Positions 48,630-57,728 of a stretch of 64,000 nt of DNA are shown here, piece after piece; positions within the stretch are counted from its first letter, which is position 1; every line of letters starts with the position of its first letter. The DNA is from Sphingobacteriales bacterium (GTDB lineage Bacteria; Bacteroidota; Bacteroidia; Sphingobacteriales; Sphingobacteriaceae): the NCBI GenBank assembly GCA_014763615.1, contig JACXVB010000005.1, forward strand, positions 84,457 through 148,456, in the 5' to 3' direction. A program made the position numbers and the translations under genes. The notes beneath the pieces were generated by a model, which ran no database searches, had not been told where the DNA came from, and saw nothing but the letters and a program-made list of their open reading frames with translations.

Positions 48630-51600
48630 CTTTTAATCCTAAATTTTGATCTTCAATATCATCTTTTGTAAACTTTAATGCTGTTTGATGGTCATCAATT
48701 ACAGTTTCATCAAACGGAGATTTGCTACTTACTTTTTCTTGTAAAGTTTGAAATACAATGAATAGTACTGGGATAAAAAATACGCCAAATAAAGTACCGA
48801 AGAGCATTCCACCTACGGCTCCTGTACCGATAGACCGATTACCGGCTGCGCCCACGCCAAAAGAAAGCATCAGAGGTAATAAGCCAAAGATAAAGGCAAA
48901 GGAAGTCATTAAGATCGGTCGCAATCTCGCGGTAGCACCATCTAAAGCTGCTCTTAAAATACTCAAACCTTTTCTTCTTCTCTCTGATGCAAATTCTACT
49001 ATAAGAATAGCATTTTTAGAGAGTAGGCCTACCAACATGATTAGAGTGATTTGTGTGTAAATGTTGTTATTGACACTAAAAATTTTATCAAAAATAAATA
49101 CACCTGTTAAACCAATAGGAAGTGAGCTAATCACGGCTAGGGGTAAAACATAACTTTCATATTGTGCAGATAATAAGAAATAAACAAAAATCAAACAAAG
49201 CGAAAAAATGATAATGGTCTGACTGCCTGCTGCTTGCTCTTCTCTGGATAATCCTGAAAATTCATAACCATAGCCCGGAGGGAGTGTTTTTGCTGCCGCG
49301 GCTTTCACAGCATTTAAAGCATCCCCTGTACTGTAACCCGAATTGGGGTTACCTGTTATGGCAATAGAGGTGTAAAGGTTAAACCTAGAAATGGTTTGTG
49401 GCCCATAAACTTTGCTTAATGTGATAAATTCTGTAATTGGGGCCATCTCGCCACTTGGTGTACGTACATATATCTTATTAAAGCTCTCCAGATTAGTTCT
49501 GTATTGTGGATCGGCTTGGTAAACCACCCGATATTGCTTTCCAAATTTGTTGAAATTGGAGGCATAAACACCTCCATAATAGCCTTGTAGCACACTCATC
49601 ACTTGGCTTACAGTTAAGCCTGATTGCTTAATTTTAGCCACATTAGCCGATACCTCATATTGTGGAAAGTTAGGGTTAAATGACGTAGAAGCAAACTGAA
49701 TTTCAGGTTGTTTATTTAATTCAGCCAAAAAGTCATTAGAAATTTTCGCGAATTTCTGGATGGTTCCCCCAGTTTTATCTTGCAACTGAAATTCGAAACC
49801 ACCGCTAGTTCCAAAACCTTGAATGGTAGGAGGGGCGAAGAAGATAATTCTAGCCTCTTTCATGCCGGCAGTTTTAGCAAATAGTTCTTGAATAATGGTT
49901 TTAACATTTCTTTTTCTTTGATCCCAAAGCTTTAATTTAGAAATCACCATCCCATAAGAGCTTCCTGTACCACTAATTAATGCTCTACCTGATACTTTTA
50001 AAGTGTTCTGAACCTCCGGAATTTGACGGACGATTAGATCGATTTTATTTAAAACTTCCTCTGTTCTTTCTTTTGAAGTACCCGGAGGCAAAGAGACATC
50101 AGAAAAAATAGTTCCTAAATCTTCATTCGGAACAAATCCTTTTGGCGTGGTTTTCAATGACCAAACTAAAGCTCCTATAAATAGTAATAGGCCCACAAAG
50201 GTGATCCATTTCCTCCTAGAAAGAAAATATACATAGCTTTTATATTTAAAAGTTAATCTTTCAAACGAGGTGTTAAATGCGGTATAAAATCGTTGTAAAT
50301 AACTGTTATTCTTATGGTGATCTGATTTATCATGAGGCTTCAAAAACAGTGCACATAATGCCGGGCTTAAAGTTAGGGCGTTAATTGCAGACAAGATGAT
50401 AGCGATAGCCAATGTTAAGCCGAATTGTTTATAGAATACGCCAGAAGATCCTCCGATAAAACTAACAGGAATAAAAACGGCTGCCATTACTAATGTGATA
50501 GAAATGATGGCTCCGGTAATTTCATCCATCGCATCTGAGGTGGCTTTTTTTGACGATTGATAACCTTGATCCAGTTTTGCATGTACCGCCTCTACCACCA
50601 CTATGGCATCATCGACCACAATCCCGATAGCCAATACCAGGGCGAAAAGTGTCAAAAGATTGATCGTGAAACCAAATAAGCTTAAAAAGAAGAAGGTTCC
50701 GATAATAGCCACCGGAACCGATATGGCTGGAATTAATGTTGATCTAAAATCTTGTAGAAAAATAAACACTACAATAAATACCAATATGAATGCCTCAATT
50801 AAAGTGTGTATTACTTTTTCAATAGAGGCATCTAGAAAATCATTCACATTAATTAATGTAGCGTAATGGATACCTTTTGGAAAGTTAACAGAAGCGTCAT
50901 CAAGTACTTTGATAGAACCATCAATTACTTCTTTGGCATTAGAACCAGATGTTTGGTTAATCGCAAAGCCTAAGGCTTCTTTCCCATTAAATTTTACTGT
51001 ACTCGTGTAAGCCTGCGCACCCAATTCTATTCTAGCAACATCTTTAAGTTTTAAAACCTCACCATTTTTATCTGCTCTAACAATGATATTTTCAAACTCA
51101 CTTTCGTTTTTTAGTCTTCCCGTATATTTTAAAGTGTATTGAAAAGATTGACCGCCTTGTTCTCCTAACTGACCGGGTGCTGCTTCTATATTTTGATCGG
51201 CCAATGCAGCACTAATATCAGACGGAATAAGACCATAAGTAGCCATTACATCGGGTTTTAACCAAATACGCATAGTGTAGGTGGATTGCCCGAAAGCGCT
51301 TGCATCACCTACGCCATTTATCCTTTTGATTTGTGGGATGATATTGATCTCTGCATAGTTTTGGATAAATTTAGAGTCGTACCGTGGATCGTCACTGTAT
51401 AATGCAAAAATCAACACATTACTGGCTTGTTTTTTAGCGGTAATCACACCCGCTTTAATCACTTCCTCAGGAAGTAAACTAGTGGCTCTAGCTACACGGT
51501 TCTGCACATTTACTGCTGCTAAATCCGGATTTGTACCCAGTTTGAAATAAACGGTGATATTAGCAGTTCCATCATTACCGGCAGTAGAAGTCATGTAAAG

Positions 51601-51825
51601 CATGTCTTCCACACCGTTTATTTGTTCTTCAAGAGGTATGACTACACTATTCATCACTACATCCGCATTTGCCCCTTGGTAAGCAGCCGTTACTGAAACC
51701 GTAGGAGGTGCAATTTCAGGATATTGTGAAATCGGCAAAGTTACTAAACCTAAAATCCCTAAAATCACGATGATGATAGAAATTACAGTAGATAGTACAG
51801 GCCTTTCAATAAATTTTTTAAACAT
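48622..51825 (-). CDS. RND efflux pump permease (HAE1/AcrB type)
   Basis: 1067 residues, twelve transmembrane helices in two symmetric halves with large periplasmic loops. N-terminus MFKKFIERPVLSTVISIIIVILGI is the family start. The proton relay motif GIVVDDAIVVVEA (helix 4) is intact. Drives export of hydrophobic compounds by proton antiport. Middle gene of the adaptor-permease-duct operon. Drug range cannot be predicted. Confidence 0.95.
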   Translation of the reverse strand: MFKKFIERPVLSTVISIIIVILGILGLVTLPISQYPEIAPPTVSVTAAYQGANADVVMNSVVIPLEEQINGVEDMLYMTSTAGNDGTANITVYFKLGTNPDLAAVNVQNRVARATSLLPEEVIKAGVITAKKQASNVLIFALYSDDPRYDSKFIQNYAEINIIPQIKRINGVGDASAFGQSTYTMRIWLKPDVMATYGLIPSDISAALADQNIEAAPGQLGEQGGQSFQYTLKYTGRLKNESEFENIIVRADKNGEVLKLKDVARIELGAQAYTSTVKFNGKEALGFAINQTSGSNAKEVIDGSIKVLDDASVNFPKGIHYATLINVNDFLDASIEKVIHTLIEAFILVFIVVFIFLQDFRSTLIPAISVPVAIIGTFFFLSLFGFTINLLTLFALVLAIGIVVDDAIVVVEAVHAKLDQGYQSSKKATSDAMDEITGAIISITLVMAAVFIPVSFIGGSSGVFYKQFGLTLAIAIILSAINALTLSPALCALFLKPHDKSDHHKNNSYLQRFYTAFNTSFERLTFKYKSYVYFLSRRKWITFVGLLLFIGALVWSLKTTPKGFVPNEDLGTIFSDVSLPPGTSKERTEEVLNKIDLIVRQIPEVQNTLKVSGRALISGTGSSYGMVISKLKLWDQRKRNVKTIIQELFAKTAGMKEARIIFFAPPTIQGFGTSGGFEFQLQDKTGGTIQKFAKISNDFLAELNKQPEIQFASTSFNPNFPQYEVSANVAKIKQSGLTVSQVMSVLQGYYGGVYASNFNKFGKQYRVVYQADPQYRTNLESFNKIYVRTPSGEMAPITEFITLSKVYGPQTISRFNLYTSIAITGNPNSGYSTGDALNAVKAAAAKTLPPGYGYEFSGLSREEQAAGSQTIIIFSLCLIFVYFLLSAQYESYVLPLAVISSLPIGLTGVFIFDKIFSVNNNIYTQITLIMLVGLLSKNAILIVEFASERRRKGLSILRAALDGATARLRPILMTSFAFIFGLLPLMLSFGVGAAGNRSIGTGAVGGMLFGTLFGVFFIPVLFIVFQTLQEKVSSKSPFDETVIDDHQTALKFTKDDIEDQNLGLKDE

Positions 51826-51850
51826 AAACTGATCAATTACAACGATTTAA

Positions 51851-53023
51851 TTATTGGATATTTTGATGGTTTATTTCTGCAAAAACAGAATCAACCGCTT
51901 GTTCCTTAGGCTTAATTTTACCGCCATCTTTTAAAGAATTAGAGCCTTCTAAAACAATCTGATCGCCGGGTTTTAAACCATGGGTAACCACGTAAAAATT
52001 TCCTTTGGTAAGTTGCATCACCTCTATATTCACCTCTTTTACGGTATTGCTATCTGTCAGTACATACACAAATTTCTTACCTTGAATATCTGTGGTTGAT
52101 TTTTGAGGAATGAGTAAGGCGTTAGCTATATTTTTTGTAAGAATAATAGATGCACTTGCTCCTGACCTTAATAAACCTTGCGGATTAGGAAAAGTAGCCC
52201 TTAAACTTGCAGACCCAGTTTGTGTATCTATCTGACCGCTTACAGTTTCTATTTTTCCTTTTTCAGGATAAACAGTGCCATCTGCCAATAGTAGAGATAC
52301 CGCCGGAATTTGTCTGATTTTTGCTTCTAAAGTATTTCCTTGATAAGCCCTCGCTATTTCTAATAATTGCTTTTCATTTAATGAAAAATAGGCATATACT
52401 TTATCAATATTAGAAATTGTGGTTAAAGGCAATGGGCTATTGCTACTCACCAAAGCACCCACTTTGTATGGGATATTTCCAATTACACCATCCATTGGGC
52501 TACTTACTTTGGTATAGCTCAGATTGGTTTGCGCATTGGCTAATGCAGCCTTTGCTTGCGATAAGGCGGCTTTTTTTGCCGTGAGTACTAAGGCAGCATT
52601 GTCTAAATCAAATTTACTCACAATGTCCTGCTCTACCAAAGGTTTGGTTTTATTGTATTGTAATTGTGCGGCAGAAACATCTGCTTCTGCACTTTTAATC
52701 GCAGCGTAAGCTGTTCTTAATGCTTGTTCATATTGAGGAGCATTTATAGAAAATAGAATTTGGCCTTTCTTTACCGTTGCACCTTCGTCCACGAAGATTT
52801 TCTCGATAAAACCATCAATTTTTGGCCTAATATCAACATCTTGCTGCCCTTGAATTTGTGCTGGATAAGAACTTTCCAAAGTGGTACTCTGGCTATTTAT
52901 TTTCACAACAGGATAGAACTGAACAGCCGTTGACTGCGCATTTTTATTCTGCTGATTTGAGCTACATGCGGCAAAAACCATTGTCGCGGAGGCTAAAAGT
53001 ATAAGAAATGAGTTTTTATTCAT
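51851..53023 (-). CDS. RND efflux periplasmic adaptor (membrane fusion protein)
   Basis: 390 residues. Signal peptide with lipobox (ILLASATMVFAAC-SSN), a lipoyl/barrel-sandwich part (VRP-like DIRPKIDGFIEKIFVDEGATVKKGQILFSI, given in part), an alpha-hairpin (about 95-150) and beta-barrel. It links pump and duct. The ATG at 53023 is chosen over an upstream one at 53086 because it alone starts the lipoprotein signal. First structural gene, 25 nt before the permease. Confidence 0.93.
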   Translation of the reverse strand: MNKNSFLILLASATMVFAACSSNQQNKNAQSTAVQFYPVVKINSQSTTLESSYPAQIQGQQDVDIRPKIDGFIEKIFVDEGATVKKGQILFSINAPQYEQALRTAYAAIKSAEADVSAAQLQYNKTKPLVEQDIVSKFDLDNAALVLTAKKAALSQAKAALANAQTNLSYTKVSSPMDGVIGNIPYKVGALVSSNSPLPLTTISNIDKVYAYFSLNEKQLLEIARAYQGNTLEAKIRQIPAVSLLLADGTVYPEKGKIETVSGQIDTQTGSASLRATFPNPQGLLRSGASASIILTKNIANALLIPQKSTTDIQGKKFVYVLTDSNTVKEVNIEVMQLTKGNFYVVTHGLKPGDQIVLEGSNSLKDGGKIKPKEQAVDSVFAEINHQNIQ

Positions 53024-53119
53024 TGTGGAGGTACTAAATATATTTTTTTGGATGTTGTTAAAATAAACGGTTGATCTATTTCTCAAGTATAATGTTTAAA
53101 ATGAGTGCTTTTCTTGCAC

Positions 53120-53704
53120 TTAACAGACTTTCAAATTTTTCTTTATTAAAATCAAAAAGCTTTCTATAAAAAGGGTCATCATTTCAGGGTAAGCCATCAA
53201 AGAAAATAATTTCATGATAAAATGGATAGCATTACTTTTTCTAATGCTTCCCTTTTCCATTGCTATATTGCTTTCTTCTAAGTAAGCAATTAATGAGGAG
53301 TCTTTTTTTCGCTCCTTTAAAAGAAAATTTTTACTGCACCTTTCTGTGATCAGAAAAGATTCTTTATGGAGATATTTCACAATCTCGGTCATGTGCGCCT
53401 CTATCAGGGTGGTTAATTTATCTTTAAACGTAAAAGTAGAATAAATCACGATATTTAGCTGAGGGCGCATGGTTTCTACCGCCTCATTGTAAACGGTTTT
53501 AAATAGTTGATCTCTGGAGTGGAAATAATCATTAATCAAAGACCTGATTACTATCGCTCCCACAGCAATTTCTTGCGTGGGGGTATGTAGGTTTCCATTG
53601 TAAAAGAAAATCTCCTTAGCAGTTGCTTTAATTTGTTCTTTGATACTCAAAATCGTTGATTGATTTCTTCTGTTTAACAATTTTGTGAACAAAAGTAGAA
53701 TCAT
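53120..53704 (-). CDS. TetR-family transcriptional regulator
   Basis: 194 residues. The N-terminal HTH region (IKEQIKATAKEIFFYNGNLHTPTQEIAVGAIVIRSLINDYFHSRDQLF) matches the TetR three-helix DNA-binding part, followed by a helical ligand-binding domain. It lies just upstream of the efflux operon on the same strand with a 96-nt gap, so it is probably its local repressor. The start may lie a few codons later than the ATG at 53704, since the first 20 residues are not typical of the fold. Confidence 0.85.
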   Translation of the reverse strand: MILLLFTKLLNRRNQSTILSIKEQIKATAKEIFFYNGNLHTPTQEIAVGAIVIRSLINDYFHSRDQLFKTVYNEAVETMRPQLNIVIYSTFTFKDKLTTLIEAHMTEIVKYLHKESFLITERCSKNFLLKERKKDSSLIAYLEESNIAMEKGSIRKSNAIHFIMKLFSLMAYPEMMTLFIESFLILIKKNLKVC

Positions 53705-53987
53705 TGAAATTTTAGAAAGTCAGCGAAATATCATTTAATCGTTTGATTAAATTGTAGAATCTGTTCAATACTTTTAAATCAAAATATTTTAAGATTAAGT
53801 ATTTGATAAATAGTAGTTTAATTATTTTGTAACGATGTAAATACATAGTTCAGGATTTAAACTCTGAGCTAAGATTTTTAAATAAGAGCAAAAAGACGTG
53901 GAAATTTTGAGGAAAATATTTTTTTAAAACTAAAGAACAATTTAGAGAGTGTTAAATTCAAATAGTTCAATGTTTATTATCCTACTT

Positions 53988-54278
53988 TTAAACCGCACTG
54001 TTTTTGGGGGAGCTTATAACAATATTGACATCTCTGAGATAAACGAAAATAGCCACACATTCAAAAACTGAACCACGAGAAATGACATAAAAATTTCGCT
54101 TGTCGGCTTTAGAATACCTACCAGAACCTTCTGCAATATTTAACATGATGCTAAAAGAGGCTCGTCAGAGTTGGTCATTTGTGGAACGATCCAATTTAGT
54201 AGCGTTTAGGAAAGCATTCACTTTTTTATTGAGTTTTTTGGCTTTAGTGTAAACTGCAAGTTTTTCAAAATCGAACAT
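53988..54278 (-). pseudogene. Four-helix bundle protein (S23-like), disrupted by one stop
   Basis: A minus-strand frame from ATG 54278 reads MFDFEKLAVYTKAKKL, then meets TGA at 54165-54167 (codon 38) exactly where relatives have Gln-(Ile/Leu)-Arg-Arg-Ala, and continues RASFSIMLNIAEGSGRYSKADKRNFYVISRGSVFE to a normal stop at 53988. CGA to TGA is a single-base change. The C-terminus is also shorter than usual (97 codons against about 115-120). Such proteins are often found near rRNA genes or as stand-alone genes of unknown role. Confidence 0.75.
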
Positions 54279-54545
54279 AGGCTAAGTAAATTAGGCAATA
54301 GTTAGAGCAAGAGTAAAGAGAGGAAAAAACAATTTCAGCAAGAGTAATCGCGGTATGCTCATTACTCTTGCTCAAAACTGTTTGGCGAACCCGGAGAGAT
54401 TAGCAAAGCTTTTCTCTCCTTTCCCGTGAAGGGAACCAAAAACCAGCGATTGCTAGGCAATCGGCAGATGTGCACTTCAGAATGACTCAAATACATTTGC
54501 CTCATTCTTGCGTTGCCATCCGCTTTCTGTTTTTTAGTCATCAAG
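54279..54545. other. Region of hairpins downstream of ssrA
   Basis: Contains a 12-bp perfect hairpin AGCAAGAGTAAT (54337-54348) with ATTACTCTTGCT (54361-54372), an extra direct copy of AGCAAGAGTAA near 54306-54316, and a GGAGAGA/TCTCTCC hairpin (about 54392-54420) followed on the minus strand by CGGGTTCGCC, which looks like a T-arm fragment. No intact gene. Confidence 0.4.
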
Positions 54546-54939
54546 TGGACCCGGAGGGATTCGAACCCTCGTCCAAACATGGGACCAGTTGCGCTTTCTA
54601 CATGCTTATTTTATGATTGGTTTTCGTGAAGCATTTGGCCATAAACAGCCTGATGATTCCTTAGTTTCTTGAGTTTTCGTGAAGAGCCCGAAACTTACTC
54701 TTCCTTATTCTGGCATTTCTGTGCTTCCGTATCGACTGCCGCCAGACTTGGCCTTCGGGAAACATCTCGCTCGTACTTCTAAAGTACGACTAAGCCATCT
54801 TAACTTGGTTAAGATTAAGCAGCAAGAGCGTAGTTATTTTCGCCTTTTGTGTTTTGAGAATCAATATTATAGCGCTGAATCCTCATTGCGCTGCATGCTT
54901 ACACACTCATCATCCATCCTGTCTATTCCGGTCGAGCCC
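54546..54939 (-). ncRNA. ssrA: tmRNA (ssrA)
   Basis: 394 nt. The 5' end GGGCTCGACCGGAATAGACA and the 3' end CGAGGGTTCGAATCCCTC with CGGGTCCA form the tRNA-like acceptor domain (GGGCTCG/CGGGTCC with wobble pairs). The tag reading frame at 54844-54815 encodes GENNYALAA then a stop, the Bacteroidota form of the degradation tag. It rescues stalled ribosomes. Two spurious frames overlap it. Confidence 0.93.
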
Positions 54940-55044
54940 GTTTTTTGTTCAGTTAAGAGTGGTCAGTTTTTAGTTGACAGTTATAAAACTGAATAAAAAC
55001 AATCTTTACCCTTGACTTAAGTGGACAACAAAAGTACCAAAATC

Positions 55045-56277
55045 TTATAGATTATGTAATGTTTCTGTAATTTGAGTTGGAGTAACTCGTCCAGGATAAG
55101 CTTTTAGTGCTTTTTCCAAACAAATCATCGCTTTTTTTAAATCTTCTGTTTTTAAAACGTATGCCATTCTGACTTGATTTTTCCCTGCACCGGCAGTAGA
55201 ATAAAAACCTGTAGCCGGTGCCATCATCACTGTTTGATTTTCGTAATCAAATGACTCTAACGTCCATTGGCAAAATGTATCTGCATCGTCTATTGGTAAA
55301 CTTGCTACCACATAAAAAGCTCCTCCTGGATTAGGACAGAAAACACCATCCATCTCATTCAAAGATTTTACTAAGAGGTCTCTGCGTGAGGTGTATTCTG
55401 CATTTACTTGCTCAAAATAACTTTTTGGTGTATCCACAGCTGCTTCTCCAGCAATTTGTTCTACCAAACCAGGGCTTAATCTGGCTTGTGCAAACTTTAA
55501 AGCTGCATCTAAAACTTTTTGATTTTTAGTGATAATACATCCCAATCTGGCACCGCAAGCACTATATCGTTTAGAAACGGTATCTAAAACAATCACATTT
55601 TCCTCTAATCCTGATAAGTGCATAGGCGATTCAAAACTTTTGCCATCATAGCAAAACTCGCGATAAGCTTCATCAGAGAAAAGATAGAGGTCGTATTTTA
55701 AAGCTAAGGTTTTAAGTGCTTCCAATTCTTTAAGGCTGTATAAATAACCTGTTGGATTATTGGGATTGCAAATAAAAATAGCTTTGGTTTTCTCTGTAAT
55801 GAGCTTTTCAAATTCGCTGATAGGAGGTAGGGCAAAGCCATTTTCGATATACGAAAGAATAGGTTTTACAATCACACCAGTTTGACAAGCAAAACCGTTG
55901 TAATTGGCATAAAAAGGCTCAGGAATAATGACTTCATCACCTGGGTTAAGGCAAGTCATCAGGATGATGTTGATGGCTTCAGAACCGCCGGTAGTCACAA
56001 TAATTTGCTCTGGAGTGATTTGATAGTTTAATTGATTATAATATTCTGCTAGTTTTTTTCTGTAGCTGGCAGTTCCTTCTGATGCGGTATAAGCCCAAAC
56101 TTTAAAATCAATGTCTTTGATGGCTTGGAGCATATTGGCTGGCGTCTCAATATCTGGCTGACCGATGTTAAGATGATAAACCTTTTTACCCTCTTTTTTT
56201 GCTTTTTCTGCATACGGCGTTAGCTTCCTGATGGGAGAGGCCGGCATTGCTATTCCTTTTTGTGAAATCTTTGGCAT
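55045..56277 (-). CDS. Pyridoxal phosphate-dependent aminotransferase (class I, AspC-like)
   Basis: 410 residues. NIGQPDIETP at the start, VTTGGSEAINIIL (cofactor phosphate region), CNPNNPTGYLY, DEAYREFCYDG and the PLP-binding Lys in LDTVSKRYSACGARLG are those of fold type I aminotransferases, probably acting on aspartate or aromatic amino acids. A TACTTTTG promoter box ends 4 nt before the ATG, so the mRNA is probably leaderless. Confidence 0.92.
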   Translation of the reverse strand: MPKISQKGIAMPASPIRKLTPYAEKAKKEGKKVYHLNIGQPDIETPANMLQAIKDIDFKVWAYTASEGTASYRKKLAEYYNQLNYQITPEQIIVTTGGSEAINIILMTCLNPGDEVIIPEPFYANYNGFACQTGVIVKPILSYIENGFALPPISEFEKLITEKTKAIFICNPNNPTGYLYSLKELEALKTLALKYDLYLFSDEAYREFCYDGKSFESPMHLSGLEENVIVLDTVSKRYSACGARLGCIITKNQKVLDAALKFAQARLSPGLVEQIAGEAAVDTPKSYFEQVNAEYTSRRDLLVKSLNEMDGVFCPNPGGAFYVVASLPIDDADTFCQWTLESFDYENQTVMMAPATGFYSTAGAGKNQVRMAYVLKTEDLKKAMICLEKALKAYPGRVTPTQITETLHNL

Positions 56278-56281
56278 GAGA

Positions 56282-56289
56282 CAAAAGTA
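56282..56289 (-). promoter_or_regulatory. Promoter -7 box of the aminotransferase gene
   Basis: Minus-strand TACTTTTG (TAnnTTTG) ends 4 nt before the start codon at 56277. Confidence 0.6.
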
Positions 56290-56342
56290 AGCTTATTTGG
56301 GTAAATTTTTATGAGTTCAACACTTTGTAACAAAAATATGAA

Positions 56343-57521
56343 TCAGGAGTACTGAAACTCACCAAATTCACTTCTGATAGTGACTTGCTTCTGTTCAGCA
56401 CTTTCTACACGTCCAACAATTTGCGCATCAATACCAAAGGATTTAGAGATGGCTATGATTTCCTCGGCGTAAGCTTCATTCACATAAATTTCCATTCGAT
56501 GGCCCATATTGAAAACTTTATACATCTCCTTCCAATCGGTTCCAGATTGCTCTTGGATGAGCTTAAACAGTGGCGGAACAGCGAAAAGATGGTCTTTGAT
56601 GATGTGTAAGTTTTCGATAAAATGCAAAACTTTAGTTTGCGCACCACCGCTGCAATGCACCATTCCGTGTATTTGAGAACGAAACTGGTCTAAGATTTTT
56701 TTAATGATAGGCGCATAAGTACGGGTAGGTGAGAGGACTAATTTTCCGGCGGTTACCGATAAATTTTCATCAATCTTGATTAAATCGGTTAATGATTTCT
56801 TGCCAGAAAAAACGAGTTCAAAAGGAACAGCGGGATCATAACTTTCAGGAAATTTTTCGGCAACCGCCTTATTAAAAACATCATGACGGGCAGAGGTTAA
56901 ACCATTAGAACCCATTCCGCCATTATATTCACTTTCATAAGTGGCTTTACCTGATGAAGATAAACCAATAATGATGTCTCCTGCTTGTATGTTATGGTTA
57001 GAGATGATGTCTTCCCTTTTCATGCGGCAGGTGACAGTTGAATCTACAATAATAGTTCTCACCAAATCGCCTACATCAGCGGTTTCGCCACCTGTGGAGT
57101 AGATATTGATGCCCATTTCCCTCAGTTCTGCTAAAATTTCCTCAGTGCCGTTGATAATTTCTGCAATTACTTCGCCCGGAATGAGATTTTTATTTCTTCC
57201 GATAGTGGAGGATAATAATATGTGATCTGTAGCGCCTACACAGAGTAAATCATCTAAATTCATGATGATGGCATCTTGAGCGATACCTTTCCAAACAGAA
57301 ATATCTCCAGTTTCTTTCCAATAGATGTAAGCCAGTGATGATTTTGTTCCTGCGCCGTCAGCATGCATGATGTTGCAATAATCAGGATCGTTACCTAAAA
57401 TATCAGGGATGATTTTGCAAAATGCTTGAGGAAAAATGCCTTTATCTATATTTTTAATGGCATTATGAACGTCTTCTTTTCCGGCTGAAACGCCGCGTTG
57501 CTTATAACGATTATCACTCAT
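56343..57521 (-). CDS. purM: Phosphoribosylformylglycinamidine cyclo-ligase (AIR synthetase)
   Basis: 392 residues. RYKQRGVSAGKEDVHNAI, MHADGAGTKSSLAY, DDLLCVGA and GGETADVGDLVRT match PurM, which closes FGAM to AIR with ATP. It is longer than the E. coli protein (345) and of the form usual in Bacteroidota. I chose ATG 57521 because a TATCTTTG box ends 6 nt before it; a TTG start nine bases further upstream would overlap that box. Confidence 0.92.
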   Translation of the reverse strand: MSDNRYKQRGVSAGKEDVHNAIKNIDKGIFPQAFCKIIPDILGNDPDYCNIMHADGAGTKSSLAYIYWKETGDISVWKGIAQDAIIMNLDDLLCVGATDHILLSSTIGRNKNLIPGEVIAEIINGTEEILAELREMGINIYSTGGETADVGDLVRTIIVDSTVTCRMKREDIISNHNIQAGDIIIGLSSSGKATYESEYNGGMGSNGLTSARHDVFNKAVAEKFPESYDPAVPFELVFSGKKSLTDLIKIDENLSVTAGKLVLSPTRTYAPIIKKILDQFRSQIHGMVHCSGGAQTKVLHFIENLHIIKDHLFAVPPLFKLIQEQSGTDWKEMYKVFNMGHRMEIYVNEAYAEEIIAISKSFGIDAQIVGRVESAEQKQVTIRSEFGEFQYS

Positions 57522-57527
57522 GTTGCG

Positions 57528-57535
57528 CAAAGATA
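57528..57535 (-). promoter_or_regulatory. Promoter -7 box of purM
   Basis: Minus-strand TATCTTTG (TAnnTTTG) followed by GCGCAAC and the ATG. Upstream lie degenerate heptads of the type AAACTTT (57541-57575). Confidence 0.6.
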
Positions 57536-57663
57536 GTAGAAAGTAAAAAGTTTGAAGTTAAAAGTTTAAAGTTTAGCATGATGCTTTGCACTAAGGATGG
57601 AAATGTCCGCCTGAACGGAACGGGCATGGAGGTATTTCAAGCCCGCCTGAGTGCCCAAATAAA

Positions 57664-57695
57664 AAAAACCGTTCCTTTTTACAGAAACGGTTTTT
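57664..57695. terminator. Terminator of glnN
   Basis: AAAAACCGTT (57664-57673) pairs with AACGGTTTTT (57686-57695), 12-nt loop. It lies 34 nt past the stop of glnN; T-rich on the minus strand. Confidence 0.75.
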
Positions 57696-57728
57696 GAGCT
57701 TTTGGCCTTTTGCTTTACGCTTTTAGCT

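Noticed and set aside
48622-53704. Efflux operon as a horizontally acquired resistance island
   Set aside because: Base composition and codon use look like the neighbours; this is a normal chromosomal RND system.
54362-54996. Open frames over the tmRNA region on both strands as genes
   Set aside because: They overlap tmRNA or its flanking hairpins and have no protein-like composition.
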